In this document: piece after piece, positions 33,367 to 43,145 of the stretch
How the letters are laid out: every line of letters starts with the position of its first letter
How positions within the stretch are numbered: position 1 is the stretch's first letter
NCBI RefSeq assembly: GCF_000938305.1
Contig: NZ_JYMT01000042.1
Span: 460,814 to 524,813, forward strand
Source of the DNA: Bradyrhizobium sp. LTSP885
GTDB lineage: Bacteria; Pseudomonadota; Alphaproteobacteria; Rhizobiales; Xanthobacteraceae
Reading direction: 5' to 3'
Length of the DNA stretch: 64,000 bases
Notes under the pieces: generated by a model
What the model saw: only the letters and a program-made list of their open reading frames with translations
The model's database searches: none
What the model was told of the DNA's origin: nothing
Translations under genes and position numbers: made by a program

Positions 33367-33556
33367 ACGAACGAACCTCCGGCTGACTTTCCTACGATAC
33401 ATAAGCAATAATGATGCCAAATTAAATTCTGCTCAGATTCGCGGAATTATCTGCTGGGTATCGGTAAGCGAGGTCGATCCAATACCACAAATTTCATGGC
33501 ATTATCGGCGACATTTATGATATGTAAAGGCGCAAAGCGATATATAGATATAAGTT

Positions 33557-34462
33557 ATGGATAGGCGCCTCATAGAGATCTTTCATGCTGTCATGCAGCA
33601 TCGCTCGGCGACCGAGGCTGCCCGCGCGCTCGGCGTGTCGCAGCCTGCCGTCAGTGCCGCACTGAAGCGGCTCGAGGCGGATGTCGGATTTGCGCTGTTT
33701 CGCCGGGAAAGCCGGCACATCGTGCCGACGCCCGAAGCACATCTGCTGCACAACGAAGCGATCCGGGCGCTCGCCGGCTTCGCCGAGTTGGAGGACGCTG
33801 CTGCGGGAATTTCGGCCGGAAAGCGCGGCGTCCTGACCATCGCGAGTCCTGGCCCTGGGATTGTCTGGCTTCCGGGCGTCGTCAGCCGCTTCCAGCGAGA
33901 GCGCGCGTCAACCCAGATCAGGCTGCTGACCCGAAGCTCGGAAAATGTCCGCAGCCTGGTCTCGGCACGTGCATTCGACATCGGCGTCGCCGAGCCGCCC
34001 TTCGACCGCACCAACATGGTGTTGCGACGTTACCGGATGTCTTTGGACTGCGTGATGCCTGCAACGCATGCACTGGCTGACCAGAAGATCATCACTCCCG
34101 ACCTGCTCGAGCGACATGATCTGATCATCACCTCGCAGAGCCGGACGACCTATGCCGGCGTTTCGCGCGCTTTTGAGGCCAGCGGCACGCCGTTTCATCC
34201 GGCGATCGAATGCGAATTCTTCGCCGTTGCCCTCAACCTCGTGATCGATGGCGCGGGGGTCTGCCTCGTCGATGCGCTCAGCGCGTCCGAAACCCTCAGG
34301 CGCACCGGCAATGCGAGCCCGCTCGTGGTACGGCCATTCGCGCCGTCGATCCATTACGAGGTCGGCGTGCTCAAGCCTACGATCGGCGACCTCAGTGTTC
34401 TCGCAGAGCAGTTCCTGAAACTGCTCGACGAGCACGTGGCGCCGTACCTAGTCCGATCCTGA
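33557..34462 (+). CDS. LysR family transcriptional regulator
   Basis: The 301-residue protein has the N-terminal winged helix-turn-helix (IEIFHAVMQHRSATEAARAL followed by VSQPAVSAALKRLEADVGFALF) and a LysR effector domain. It is divergent from the ABC importer/M20/ureohydrolase operon, so it most likely controls that operon in response to the imported compound. The 190-base gap contains an AT-rich stretch (ATATATAGATATA) just before its own start, and two similar GGCAT/ATGCC-containing patches near 33410 and 33495 that could be regulator sites. Confidence 0.9.
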   Translation: MDRRLIEIFHAVMQHRSATEAARALGVSQPAVSAALKRLEADVGFALFRRESRHIVPTPEAHLLHNEAIRALAGFAELEDAAAGISAGKRGVLTIASPGPGIVWLPGVVSRFQRERASTQIRLLTRSSENVRSLVSARAFDIGVAEPPFDRTNMVLRRYRMSLDCVMPATHALADQKIITPDLLERHDLIITSQSRTTYAGVSRAFEASGTPFHPAIECEFFAVALNLVIDGAGVCLVDALSASETLRRTGNASPLVVRPFAPSIHYEVGVLKPTIGDLSVLAEQFLKLLDEHVAPYLVRS

Positions 34463-34496
34463 CCTGGGCTTGCTGGGCTGGCTGTCACGCCGCCTT
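34451..34496. repeat. Left imperfect direct repeat flanking the inserted hydrolase gene
   Basis: GTCCGATCCTGAC, a variable middle, then GGGCTGGCTGTCACGC and GCCTT match 35175-35222 nearly base for base. The left copy includes the last codons and stop of the LysR gene. Confidence 0.75.
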
Positions 34497-34552
34497 GTGC
34501 GATGCTGAAGGCGACCATAGAAACAGCGGTGACGAGGTGTGGGGTATTAGAA

Positions 34553-35149
34553 ATGAAAAGTGGGCGAGCGGGGTCGAGGGTGATTGTGCTGCACGGCGCG
34601 CACGGAGGGCCCGACACCAACTGGTTTCCTTGGCTTCATGCCGCACTGAACGCGGAAGGCATTGAAGTATTGCGTCCTCAATTCCCCACGCCGGAGGGGC
34701 AGTCTCTAGAGGCGTGGCTCCATGCCTACGATCTTGCTGTCAGTTCGTTGTCATTGGCTCCGACCATCCTTGTTGGACATAGTCTAGGGGCCGCACTGGC
34801 GCTGCGCTTGGTTGAGCGAGCAGTCGAGCCATTTGACGGCCTATTTCTGGCCGCGCCGTTCATCGGCGCGCTCGGCCTTCCCGACTACGACACCATAAAT
34901 CAGTCGTTCTTTGCCGGCTCATTCAATTGGGCTGGTATTCGCGAGCGAAAGGGAAGCGCGTGCCGCTGTTGGGCCGGTGATAACGATCCCTATGTTCCAC
35001 TGTCGCGCTCGCAAGTTGTAGCTGACTGCTTGAAAGCTCCCCTCGAGATTGTGCCAAGAGGCGGTCATCTTAACAGCGAGACAGGATTTAATGCTTTCCC
35101 TCAACTGCGCGACGCCATTCTTGCTGAACGCGCCAGCACAAGAAGTTGA
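34553..35149 (+). CDS. Alpha/beta hydrolase, RBBP9/YdeN family
   Basis: The 198-residue product starts MKSGRAGSRVIVLHGAHGGP, and has the family's nucleophile elbow LVGHSLGAALALRL (Ser of GHSLG), acid segment CWAGDNDPYVPLS and catalytic His in PRGGHLN. RBBP9/YdeN-type serine hydrolases are about 180-200 residues and have poorly known substrates. A further in-frame ATG at 34502 would add 17 residues but no family similarity. Base composition looks lower in GC than the neighbours, and the gene sits between two copies of a 46-base repeat, so it was probably acquired. Confidence 0.8.
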   Translation: MKSGRAGSRVIVLHGAHGGPDTNWFPWLHAALNAEGIEVLRPQFPTPEGQSLEAWLHAYDLAVSSLSLAPTILVGHSLGAALALRLVERAVEPFDGLFLAAPFIGALGLPDYDTINQSFFAGSFNWAGIRERKGSACRCWAGDNDPYVPLSRSQVVADCLKAPLEIVPRGGHLNSETGFNAFPQLRDAILAERASTRS

Positions 35150-35174
35150 GTGATTTGTTCTACACAGTACCTTT

Positions 35175-35222
35175 GTCCGATCCTGACTTAGATATGCCCG
35201 GGGCTGGCTGTCACGCTGCCTT
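35175..35222. repeat. Right imperfect direct repeat flanking the hydrolase gene
   Basis: Partner of the copy at 34451-34496. This copy overlaps the mfd stop codon and last codons. Confidence 0.75.
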
Positions 35223-38200
35223 CTTGCTCTCCGCGAGATTGGCGAGCTGCCGCAGGATCTCGGTGGTGCCGGCGAGCCGCTCTTCCGGCGTTTCCCAATC
35301 CTGCAAGAACACCACCTTCATGTCCGGCCGCACCTTGGCGGCCTGGCCGTGCTGGCGGATGAAGCCGACCAGCCGGTCGGGCTGCGCGAACTTGTTGTCG
35401 CGGAACGTGATGACGGCGCCCTTCGGCCCGGCGTCGACCTTCTCGACATTGGCTCTGCGGCAATAGGCCTTGATCGCGGCGACCTTGAACAGATAGCGCA
35501 CCTCGTCCGGCAGCACGCCGAAGCGGTCGCGCATTTCGGCGGCGAAATTGTCGATCTCGTCGTCGGTCTCGAGATCGGCGAGGCGCCGATAGAGCGACAG
35601 CCGCACGCTGAGGTCGTTGACGTAATCCTCGGGGATCAGCACCGGCATGCCGATCGTGATCTGCGGCGACCAGCGGTCGGCGGCAGGCTCAACCACGCCG
35701 GCCTTGAGGTTGATGATCGCCTCCTCCAGCATCGATTGATAAAGCTCGAAGCCGACTTCCTTGATATGGCCGGACTGCTCTTCGCCCAACAGATTGCCGG
35801 CGCCGCGGATGTCGAGGTCATGCGAGGCGAGCTGGAAGCCGGCGCCCAGCGTCTCCAGCGACTGCAGCACTTTCAGCCGCCGCTCGGCCTGCGCGGTGAT
35901 CTTCTGCTGCGCCGGCAGCGTGAACAGCGCATAGGCGCGCAGCTTGGAACGGCCGACGCGGCCGCGCAGCTGGTAGAGCTGGGCGAGACCGAACATGTCG
36001 GCGCGATGCACGATCAGCGTGTTGGCGTTCGGGATGTCGAGACCGGACTCGATGATCGTGGTCGAGAGCAGGATGTCATATTTGCCGTCGTAGAAGGCGG
36101 ACATGATGTCCTCGATCACGGTCGGCGGCATCTGGCCGTGCGCGACCGCGACCTTCATCTCCGGCACGTTCTTGTCGAGGAAGTCCTTGACCCCGGCGAG
36201 GTCTTCGATCCGCGGCACGACGTAGAACGCCTGGCCGCCGCGGTAGCGCTCGCGCAGCAGCGCCTCGCGGATCATCAGCGGATCATGGGGGGCGACGAAG
36301 GTGCGGACCGCGAGACGGTCGACCGGGGGCGACGCAATGATAGAAAGCTCGCGCACGCCGGTCAGCGCCAGTTGCAGCGTGCGCGGGATCGGCGTCGCCG
36401 ACAGCGTCAGCACATGGACCTGAGCGCGGAGTTGTTTCAGCCTCTCCTTGTGGCTGACGCCGAAATGCTGCTCCTCGTCGACGATCAGAAGACCAAGATC
36501 CTTGAACTTGATCGCCTTGCCGAGCAGCGCATGGGTGCCGACTACGATATCGACATGGCCCTCGGTGAGCCCCTTCTTGACCAGGTTCAATTCCTTGGTC
36601 GGGATCAGGCGCGAGGCCTGGGCGACATTGACCGGGAAGCCGCGGAAGCGCTCGGCGAAGTTCTTGGTGTGCTGGCGCGCCAACAGCGTGGTCGGCACCA
36701 CGACCGCGACCTGCTTGCCCTCAAGCGCCACCGCAAAGGCCGCGCGCAGCGCCACCTCGGTCTTGCCGAAGCCGACGTCGCCGCAAATCAGCCGGTCCAT
36801 CGGACGGCCGGTCTCAAGGTCCTTCAACGTCGCGTTGATCGCGCCCAGCTGGTCCTCAGTCTCCTCATAGGGGAAGCGCGCGCAGAACTCGTCATAGACA
36901 TGCGGCTGCAGCGGGAATTTTGGCGCCTCGTGCAAATGCCGCTCGGCTGCGATCTTGATCAGCTCGCCCGCGATCTGGCGGATGCGGTTCTTAAGTTTGG
37001 CCTTGCGCGCCTGCCAGCCGCTGCCGCCGAGCCGGTCGAGCTCGGCATTGGCGCTGTCGGAGCCGTAGCGCGACAGCAGCTCGATGTTTTCGACCGGCAG
37101 GAACAGTTTTGTCTCGGCCGCATAATGCAGCTCGAGGCAGTCATGCGGCGCGCCGCCGACTTGCAGCGTCTGCAGGCCGACGAAGCGGCCGATACCGTGC
37201 TCGACGTGGACGACGAGATCGCCGGTGGCCAGACTCGTGACCTCCGAGATGAAATTGTCGAGCTTGCGGCTCGCCTTGCGCGTCCGCACCAGGCGGTCGC
37301 CAAGAATATCCTGCTCGCTGATGACGGCGAATTCGTCGGTCTCGAAGCCGGATTCCATGCCGAGCACCGCCAGCATGGTCTCGTTGCGCGGCGTTGCCTG
37401 CACGATCCGCCAGGTGTTGGTGCTGGTCAGGTTCAATAGCTTGTGGTCGCGCAGCATCGCGCCCATGCGGTCGCGCGAGCCCTCGCTCCACAACGCGATC
37501 ACCACCTTCTTGCGCTGCGACTGCAGCGCGCCGACATGGGCGACGACGGACTCGAACACGTTGATGTTGCCGTCGGCACGCTCGGGCGCGAAATTGCGGC
37601 CCAGCCGCGCGCCGGCGTCGAACACGTCAGTGGTGCCTTCGGGCACCGCGAACGGCGTCAACCGCGCCAGCGGCGTCTCGCCGAGCAGTTTTGTCCACTC
37701 GGGCTCAGACAGATAGAGCCTATCGGTCGGCAACGGCTTGTAGATCGCACCGCCGCCGGGATGATCGAGCGCCTCGCGGCGGGCCTCGTAATAATCGGTG
37801 ATCTGCTTGAAACGCTCGCGCGCGGCGTCCTCGCCCTGCGGCTCGATCGCGACGGTGGCGCCGTCGAGATAGTCGAACAGCGTGTCCATCCGCTCCTGGA
37901 ACAGCGGCAGCCAGTGCTCCATGCCGGGGTGGCGGCGGCCTTCAGAGACGGCTTCATACAATTGGTCGTCACGCTCCGGCGCACCGAAGGCCGCGACATA
38001 GCCCATCCGGAAGCGACGGATGGTCTCCGTCGTCAGCTGGAATTCGGACACCGGCACCAGGTCGAGCCCGCGCATGTCCAGCAGCGTGCGCTGCGTCTCG
38101 GAATCGAAGGTGCGGATCGATTCCAGCGAGTCGCCGAAGAAATCGAAGCGCACCGGCTGGTCGAGGCCGGCGGGAAACAGATCGAGGATGCCGCCGCGCA

Positions 38201-38729
38201 CGGCGTATTCGCCGGGTTCGCGCACCGTCGACGAGCGGCTGTAACCGTTATGCTCGAGCCATGCGATGATCGAATCCATCGGCACGACAAGTCCGGGCGC
38301 GACCGACAGCGCCTGCGCTGCGACGAGGCCGCGCGCCGGTACCCGTTGCAGCGCCGCATTCACCGTGGTCAGCACGATCAGCGGCTTGTCGGAGCCGGCG
38401 AGCCGCGACAGCTTGGCCAACGCGGTCAGGCGCTGCGCCAGAATGCCGGCATGCGGCGAGACGCGGTCATAAGGCTGGCAGTCCCAGGCCGGAATCTGCA
38501 TCACGCCGATGTCGGGCGCAAAGAACTCCAGCGCACGCGCAAGCTGCTGCATCCGCGCGCCGTCGCGGCATACGACAGCAAGGCTCACCGCCGATCGTTT
38601 CGGCTTCGCCGCGATCGCGCGCGCCAGATCGGAGATGACGAGCCCCTCGGCGCCCTCGGCGACATTGGCGATGGTCAGCACGCGGCCGGGTGTGAGCATC
38701 GCGGCCGGAGATTTCGCAGCCAGCTTCAT
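35211..38729 (-). CDS. mfd: Transcription-repair coupling factor Mfd
   Basis: The 1172-residue protein has the complete Mfd layout: UvrB-homology N-terminus (SLAVVCRDGARMQQLARAL onward), an RNA polymerase-interacting domain around VVHVEHGIGRFVGLQTL, RecG-like motor with Walker A GDVGFGKTEVAL and DEEQHFGVSHKE, and the C-terminal TRCF domain. Mfd removes stalled RNA polymerase at DNA damage and recruits UvrA. E. coli Mfd is 1148 residues, so length is normal. It overlaps sdhE by ATGA, an arrangement I have not checked elsewhere. Confidence 0.97.
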   Translation of the reverse strand: MKLAAKSPAAMLTPGRVLTIANVAEGAEGLVISDLARAIAAKPKRSAVSLAVVCRDGARMQQLARALEFFAPDIGVMQIPAWDCQPYDRVSPHAGILAQRLTALAKLSRLAGSDKPLIVLTTVNAALQRVPARGLVAAQALSVAPGLVVPMDSIIAWLEHNGYSRSSTVREPGEYAVRGGILDLFPAGLDQPVRFDFFGDSLESIRTFDSETQRTLLDMRGLDLVPVSEFQLTTETIRRFRMGYVAAFGAPERDDQLYEAVSEGRRHPGMEHWLPLFQERMDTLFDYLDGATVAIEPQGEDAARERFKQITDYYEARREALDHPGGGAIYKPLPTDRLYLSEPEWTKLLGETPLARLTPFAVPEGTTDVFDAGARLGRNFAPERADGNINVFESVVAHVGALQSQRKKVVIALWSEGSRDRMGAMLRDHKLLNLTSTNTWRIVQATPRNETMLAVLGMESGFETDEFAVISEQDILGDRLVRTRKASRKLDNFISEVTSLATGDLVVHVEHGIGRFVGLQTLQVGGAPHDCLELHYAAETKLFLPVENIELLSRYGSDSANAELDRLGGSGWQARKAKLKNRIRQIAGELIKIAAERHLHEAPKFPLQPHVYDEFCARFPYEETEDQLGAINATLKDLETGRPMDRLICGDVGFGKTEVALRAAFAVALEGKQVAVVVPTTLLARQHTKNFAERFRGFPVNVAQASRLIPTKELNLVKKGLTEGHVDIVVGTHALLGKAIKFKDLGLLIVDEEQHFGVSHKERLKQLRAQVHVLTLSATPIPRTLQLALTGVRELSIIASPPVDRLAVRTFVAPHDPLMIREALLRERYRGGQAFYVVPRIEDLAGVKDFLDKNVPEMKVAVAHGQMPPTVIEDIMSAFYDGKYDILLSTTIIESGLDIPNANTLIVHRADMFGLAQLYQLRGRVGRSKLRAYALFTLPAQQKITAQAERRLKVLQSLETLGAGFQLASHDLDIRGAGNLLGEEQSGHIKEVGFELYQSMLEEAIINLKAGVVEPAADRWSPQITIGMPVLIPEDYVNDLSVRLSLYRRLADLETDDEIDNFAAEMRDRFGVLPDEVRYLFKVAAIKAYCRRANVEKVDAGPKGAVITFRDNKFAQPDRLVGFIRQHGQAAKVRPDMKVVFLQDWETPEERLAGTTEILRQLANLAESKKAA

Positions 38730-39016
38730 GCGTCGTTGTCCACGACCCGAAACGCCTTGATACGGGCGAACAACGGAGTGGCGTATTCGGCCGGCAGGAC
38801 CCCGTCGCCGGTCAGCGCCGCATAGAGGTCGGGATCGGGCAGCTCGATCAGGTGCTCGAGCTGGCCCAGTTCGTGGTCGGATAGATCGGCGATCGCGGCA
38901 TCGGCGAAACGGCCGAGGATCAGGTCCATTTCCTTGGTACCGCGATGCCAGCAGCGAAACAGCAGCCGCTTGCGGCGGTCATCGAGCCCGCTGCTCGATC
39001 GTGTCGATCCCGTCAT
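38726..39016 (-). CDS. sdhE: FAD assembly factor SdhE (succinate dehydrogenase flavinylation)
   Basis: The 96-residue protein has the SdhE/YgfY signature RKRLLFRCWHRGTKEMDLIL with the RGxxE motif, then LSDHELGQLEHLIELPDPDLY and the aromatic-rich tail. SdhE promotes covalent FAD attachment to succinate dehydrogenase. The start at 39016 gives standard length. It is translated just ahead of mfd and divergent from recG. Confidence 0.93.
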   Translation of the reverse strand: MTGSTRSSSGLDDRRKRLLFRCWHRGTKEMDLILGRFADAAIADLSDHELGQLEHLIELPDPDLYAALTGDGVLPAEYATPLFARIKAFRVVDNDA

Positions 39017-39123
39017 GTCCCGATTCCATCCAACGCCAAAAGCCCGGACATGCCGGGCGGGGTTGATATAACGATGGGAAACGCGAATGTCAGCATGCGT
39101 TGTGGAGCCGGGGATCGCCAAAA

Positions 39124-39180
39124 TCGTCATGGCCACAAAAAAAGACGTGGATGCCCGGCACAAGGCCGGGCAAGACGGTG
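39124..39180. repeat. Interspersed repeat with internal GCCCGGC palindrome
   Basis: TCGTCATGGCCACAAAAAAA followed by GACGTGGATGCCCGGC and CAAGGCCGGGCAAGACGG resembles short repeats common in these genomes and contains a GCCCGG-N-CCGGGC hairpin. It fills the sdhE-recG divergent gap. Confidence 0.55.
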
Positions 39181-39203
39181 AGAAACGGTCTTAGGTTTCC
39201 CGA

Positions 39204-41312
39204 ATGCGCCCCAGCCTGCTCAATCCCCTGTTTGCGCCAGTCACGACCCTGCCGGGCGTCGGACCGAAGCAGGACAAGCTGCTGCGCTATCTGCTCAGCC
39301 GCAGCGAGACCCCGCGGCTGGTCGATCTGCTGCTGCACCTGCCGGCCAGCGTGATCGACCGCCGCGCCCGGCCGAAGATCCGCGACGCCGTCGTTGGAAC
39401 CATGGTGACGCTGGAGGTCACCGTCGACCGTCATCGCCCGCCCCCGCCGCGCAATTCGCGCGCGCCCTATCTTGTCTATGCCAGCGACGACACCGCCGAC
39501 GTGGTGCTGACCTTCTTCCGCGCCCAGCCCGGCTATGTCGAGAAGCTGCTGCCGGTCGGCGAGAAGCGCTACGTCTCCGGCACGCTGGCGATGTATGACG
39601 GCATCCCGCAGATCGTGCACCCCACCAACATCGTGGACGAAGCGGCGTTTGCCAAACTCTCAGGCATCGATCCGGTCTATCCGCTGACCGAGGGACTTGC
39701 GCTCGGCTCGCTCCGCCGCGCCATCGCGCAGGCCTTGCTCAAGCTGCCGGAGCTGCCGGAATGGCTCAGCCCGGAGGTGATCCGGCGCTGCAAATTTCCG
39801 CCGATCCGGGAAGCGCTCAACCGCGTGCATGTCCCGGTCGAGCTCACCGACATTTTGCCCGACGGCCCGTTCTGGTCGCGGCTCGCCTTCGACGAATTGC
39901 TCGCCGGCCAGCTCGCGCTGGCGCTGATCCGCGCCACACTCCGCCGCCCGGCCGGGGTGCGCAATGCCGGAGACGGCCATCTGCGCAACAGGATCATCGA
40001 CGCCCTTCCTTACGCGCTCACGACATCGCAGCGCGACGCGGTCGCCGCCATCATCGAGGATTTGCGCCAGCCGGTGCGGATGCTGCGGCTGGTGCAGGGC
40101 GACGTCGGCTCCGGCAAGACCGTCGTCGCGCTGCTCGCAGCCGCCGCCGTCGCGGAAGCCGGCAAGCAGGCAGCGCTGATGGCGCCGACCGAGATCCTGG
40201 CGCGGCAGCACATCAAGACCATCACCCCGCTCGCCGAGCGCGCCGGGATGCGGGTTGCGATCCTCACCGGCCGCGAGAAGGGCAAGGAGCGCCGCGAGCT
40301 GCTGGCGCGCCTTGAAGCCGGTGAGATCGATCTGTTGGTCGGCACCCATGCGCTGATCCAGGATGACGTCGTCTACAAGGCGCTGGCGCTGGCTGTCGTG
40401 GACGAGCAACATCGTTTTGGCGTGCGCGAGCGGCTCGCGCTGACCTCGAAGGGCGAAGCGGTCGACGTGCTGGTGCTGAGCGCAACGCCAATCCCGCGCA
40501 CGCTGGTATTGACCTATTTCGGCGACATGGACGTCTCCGAGCTGCGCGAAAAGCCTGCGGGGCGGCAGCCGATCGAAACCCGCACCATATCGATGAGCCG
40601 CCTCGACGAGGTCGCGGATAGCATCGGCCGCGCGCTCGACGCCGGCAAGCTGGTCTACTGGATCTGCCCGCTGGTCGAGGAATCCGAAGCCGAGGGCACC
40701 GAACACCTCACCAACGCCACCGAGCGCTTCGAGTCGCTGCAGCAACGTTTCGGCGACCGCGTCGGCCTGGTTCACGGCCAGATGAAGGGCACGGAAAAGG
40801 ATCGCGTGATGGCGCAGTTCGCCGCGCACGAGATCAACCTCCTTGTTGCGACCACCGTCGTCGAAGTCGGCGTCGACGTGCCGGCTGCGACCATCATGGT
40901 GATCGAGAACGCCGAGCGCTTCGGGCTGTCGCAGCTGCATCAGTTGCGCGGCCGCATCGGGCGTGGCTCGGAGGCCTCGACCTGCCTGCTGCTCTACAAG
41001 GAGCCGCTCGGCGAAATGTCGAAGGCGCGGCTGAAAGTGATCCGCGAAACCACGGACGGCTTCCGGATCGCCGAGGAAGATCTGAAACTGCGCGGCGAAG
41101 GCGACGTGCTCGGCATCAGGCAAAGCGGCCTGCCCGGCTACCGCATCGCGCGCTCCGAGGTGCACGGCCAATTGATCACGCAGGCCCGCGACGAGGCGCT
41201 GCGGATCATGAAGGACAATCCGAAGCTGAACGGCGAGCGCGGCGAAGCGCTGCGCTGCCTGCTCTACCTCTACGAACGCGACGAAGCCGTGCCGCTGATC
41301 GGCGCCGGGTGA
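39204..41312 (+). CDS. recG: ATP-dependent DNA helicase RecG
   Basis: The 702-residue helicase has the N-terminal wedge/OB domain (LPGVGPKQDKLLRYLLSR start, PRPKIRDAVVGTMVTLEV), Walker A GDVGSGKTVVALLA, DEQHRFG (DEQH box), SATPIPRTL (motif III) and late QLRGRIGRGSE. RecG unwinds branched DNA and reverses stalled replication forks. Length matches E. coli RecG (693). The start ATG 39204 begins MRPSLLNPLFAPVTTLPGVG. Confidence 0.97.
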   Translation: MRPSLLNPLFAPVTTLPGVGPKQDKLLRYLLSRSETPRLVDLLLHLPASVIDRRARPKIRDAVVGTMVTLEVTVDRHRPPPPRNSRAPYLVYASDDTADVVLTFFRAQPGYVEKLLPVGEKRYVSGTLAMYDGIPQIVHPTNIVDEAAFAKLSGIDPVYPLTEGLALGSLRRAIAQALLKLPELPEWLSPEVIRRCKFPPIREALNRVHVPVELTDILPDGPFWSRLAFDELLAGQLALALIRATLRRPAGVRNAGDGHLRNRIIDALPYALTTSQRDAVAAIIEDLRQPVRMLRLVQGDVGSGKTVVALLAAAAVAEAGKQAALMAPTEILARQHIKTITPLAERAGMRVAILTGREKGKERRELLARLEAGEIDLLVGTHALIQDDVVYKALALAVVDEQHRFGVRERLALTSKGEAVDVLVLSATPIPRTLVLTYFGDMDVSELREKPAGRQPIETRTISMSRLDEVADSIGRALDAGKLVYWICPLVEESEAEGTEHLTNATERFESLQQRFGDRVGLVHGQMKGTEKDRVMAQFAAHEINLLVATTVVEVGVDVPAATIMVIENAERFGLSQLHQLRGRIGRGSEASTCLLLYKEPLGEMSKARLKVIRETTDGFRIAEEDLKLRGEGDVLGIRQSGLPGYRIARSEVHGQLITQARDEALRIMKDNPKLNGERGEALRCLLYLYERDEAVPLIGAG

Positions 41313-41317
41313 GGCCG

Positions 41318-42175
41318 TTAGCCCTTCCCCGTCTTTTCGCCTTCCGCGAACGCGGTCAACTGCGCGACGTCGGTCTGCTCGCCCTTCTCGTCGGCGGCGA
41401 TGTGCTCGAACAGGCGGGCAAAACCTTCGTAGACGAGGTTTGCCGGGTGATCGGGGCCGAGGAATGCTGCGATCTCGCGCATTTCGGCGACCCAGCGATA
41501 GGCTTTCGGCACCATGTCCGGCAACGCGCCGTCAATCTTGGCGAGCAGCTGCGGCTGGCTTCGTCCGAGTTCTTCGCGCAGCGCGTCGGCAGCGCCGGCG
41601 CGGGTGGCGGCGAGCACCATTGCGGCAGCAACCGCGGTCACGCCCTTGTTAATGCCGGCGTAGGACATTTTCAGCGCCGAGGCCGCGCCGACCGGCCCCT
41701 GGACCACGCGCAAATCGAGGCCGAGCTCTTCGAGCACGGCGACGTCCCCGGTGTGCTCACCCGAGACGAAGAACGACGGTCCCGGATGGCCCGGTCGTGG
41801 CGGAAAGCCGATGATCCCGGCATCGACGAAGCGCGCGCCTGAGGACTCGACGATCTCCTCGACCTTGCGCACCGTCTCGACGCTGACGGCGTTGCAATCG
41901 ACAAATATGGGTGTGGTCTGCTGCCTGGTAATGGCCGCGGCAAGCCGTTCGGCCAGCGCCAGCGCCTCGCCCGGAGGCACGATCGACAGGATGATGTCGG
42001 CGCCAGCGATCTCGGCATCATCGGCGGCAATCATGCCTGTTGCGGTGGCCCGCTGCGCGGTAGCGGCGCTGCGTCCGGCGAGCGAGGTCAGTACGCGCGC
42101 GCCGTGCTCGGTCAGGCGCTGTGCCACCGCGCTGCCCATGGCACCCGGCGCGAGGACCGCAATGGTCGTAGGCAT
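41318..42175 (-). CDS. NAD(P)-dependent dehydrogenase with DUF1932 C-terminus
   Basis: The 285-residue product is a 6-phosphogluconate/beta-hydroxyacid dehydrogenase-like protein: TIAVLAPGAMGSAVAQRL is the NAD(P)-binding Gly motif (normally GLGxMG, here APGAMG), DIILSIVPPGEALALA follows, and the central SYAGINKGVTAVAAAM is the DUF1932 active-site helix with the conserved Lys. Substrate unknown. The start ATG 42175 is preferred to a TTG at 42202. It converges on recG with a 5-base gap and shares a divergent orientation with nothing else. Confidence 0.82.
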   Translation of the reverse strand: MPTTIAVLAPGAMGSAVAQRLTEHGARVLTSLAGRSAATAQRATATGMIAADDAEIAGADIILSIVPPGEALALAERLAAAITRQQTTPIFVDCNAVSVETVRKVEEIVESSGARFVDAGIIGFPPRPGHPGPSFFVSGEHTGDVAVLEELGLDLRVVQGPVGAASALKMSYAGINKGVTAVAAAMVLAATRAGAADALREELGRSQPQLLAKIDGALPDMVPKAYRWVAEMREIAAFLGPDHPANLVYEGFARLFEHIAADEKGEQTDVAQLTAFAEGEKTGKG

Positions 42176-42256
42176 CCTTGATCTCCGGTTCGAAGGCGTC
42201 AATCGGCGCGATGCGCCCGAGGCTTTGACAAAGGAGGTTCTGTCGGCTCGCGGCCG

Positions 42257-43039
42257 TCAGCCCTCGACCTTCACCGGCGACGTCGTCGGCTGCAGCGAAG
42301 CCTGGTTAGCGACGCGCGCAGCATTCGCCATTCCGGCAAGCGCCGCGACGCGCTTCTGCTGTTCGGAGGCACCGGGCTGCACCACGCCGGCCGACATGAT
42401 CAGCGTCGCGGCATCCTCGGTGCTCATCTCGATCTCGATGATCTTGCTCTTCGGCACATAGAAGAAGAAGCCGGTGGTCGGGTTCGGCGCACACGGCAGG
42501 AACACCGAAATATGCTCCTCGTCGCCAGGCAGGCTGGCAGCGAGTTCCGGGTTCGGCGACTGCGAGATCAGCACGATCGACCACATCCCCGGTGACGGAA
42601 ATTCGACCAGGCCGACGCGGCGGAAGCTCGACCCGTTACCGGAGAACAGCGTCTCGAACACCTGCTTCAGCCCGCGATAGATCGCCCGCACCGCGGGAAT
42701 CCGCCCCAGCAGCCGCTCGCCGAGATCGACCAGGGTTCGCCCGATCAAATTGGCGGTCAGAAAGCCGAGCAGTGTCAGCGCTATGACCGCGACGATCAGC
42801 CCGGAACCCGGCAAGCCAAACGGCAGATAGGTTTCCGGCCGGTAGGCGACCGGCACGAACGGCCGGACCAGATTGTCGACCCAGTTCACGAACCACCAGG
42901 TCAGGTAAAAGGTGATGGCAATCGGACCCGCAACCACCAGACCGGTCAGGAAATAGTTGCGAAACCGCGCCATCAGCCCGCGTGGGGCATCCGGAGGCAG
43001 TTCACCTGACGTGACGGGAGGCACTTGGTTGGCGGTCAT
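42257..43039 (-). CDS. DUF502 family membrane protein
   Basis: The 260-residue product has two transmembrane helices (NYFLTGLVVAGPIAITFYLT and GLIVAVIALTLLGFLTANLI) and the conserved AVRAIYRGLKQVFETLFSGN and FPSPGMWSIVLISQS segments, with the PNPTTGFFFYVP loop. DUF502 proteins are widespread in Proteobacteria and plants but of unknown function; Arabidopsis relatives link to membrane trafficking. It lies between the DUF1932 gene and glmS on the same strand. Confidence 0.88.
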   Translation of the reverse strand: MTANQVPPVTSGELPPDAPRGLMARFRNYFLTGLVVAGPIAITFYLTWWFVNWVDNLVRPFVPVAYRPETYLPFGLPGSGLIVAVIALTLLGFLTANLIGRTLVDLGERLLGRIPAVRAIYRGLKQVFETLFSGNGSSFRRVGLVEFPSPGMWSIVLISQSPNPELAASLPGDEEHISVFLPCAPNPTTGFFFYVPKSKIIEIEMSTEDAATLIMSAGVVQPGASEQQKRVAALAGMANAARVANQASLQPTTSPVKVEG

Positions 43040-43145
43040 TACGGTTCCAGGTCGTCGAAGCGGCGTCGAAGCGGCCGAAGCCAGTCATCCAGCTAAGCCA
43101 TCCTAGCAGGTTTTTGAAGGGCCTAGATGACCGTCAGGCTTGCGG

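Noticed and set aside
35349..37439. 696-residue plus-strand ORF antisense to mfd
   Set aside because: Composition is that of a high-GC shadow frame, and mfd on the other strand is certain.
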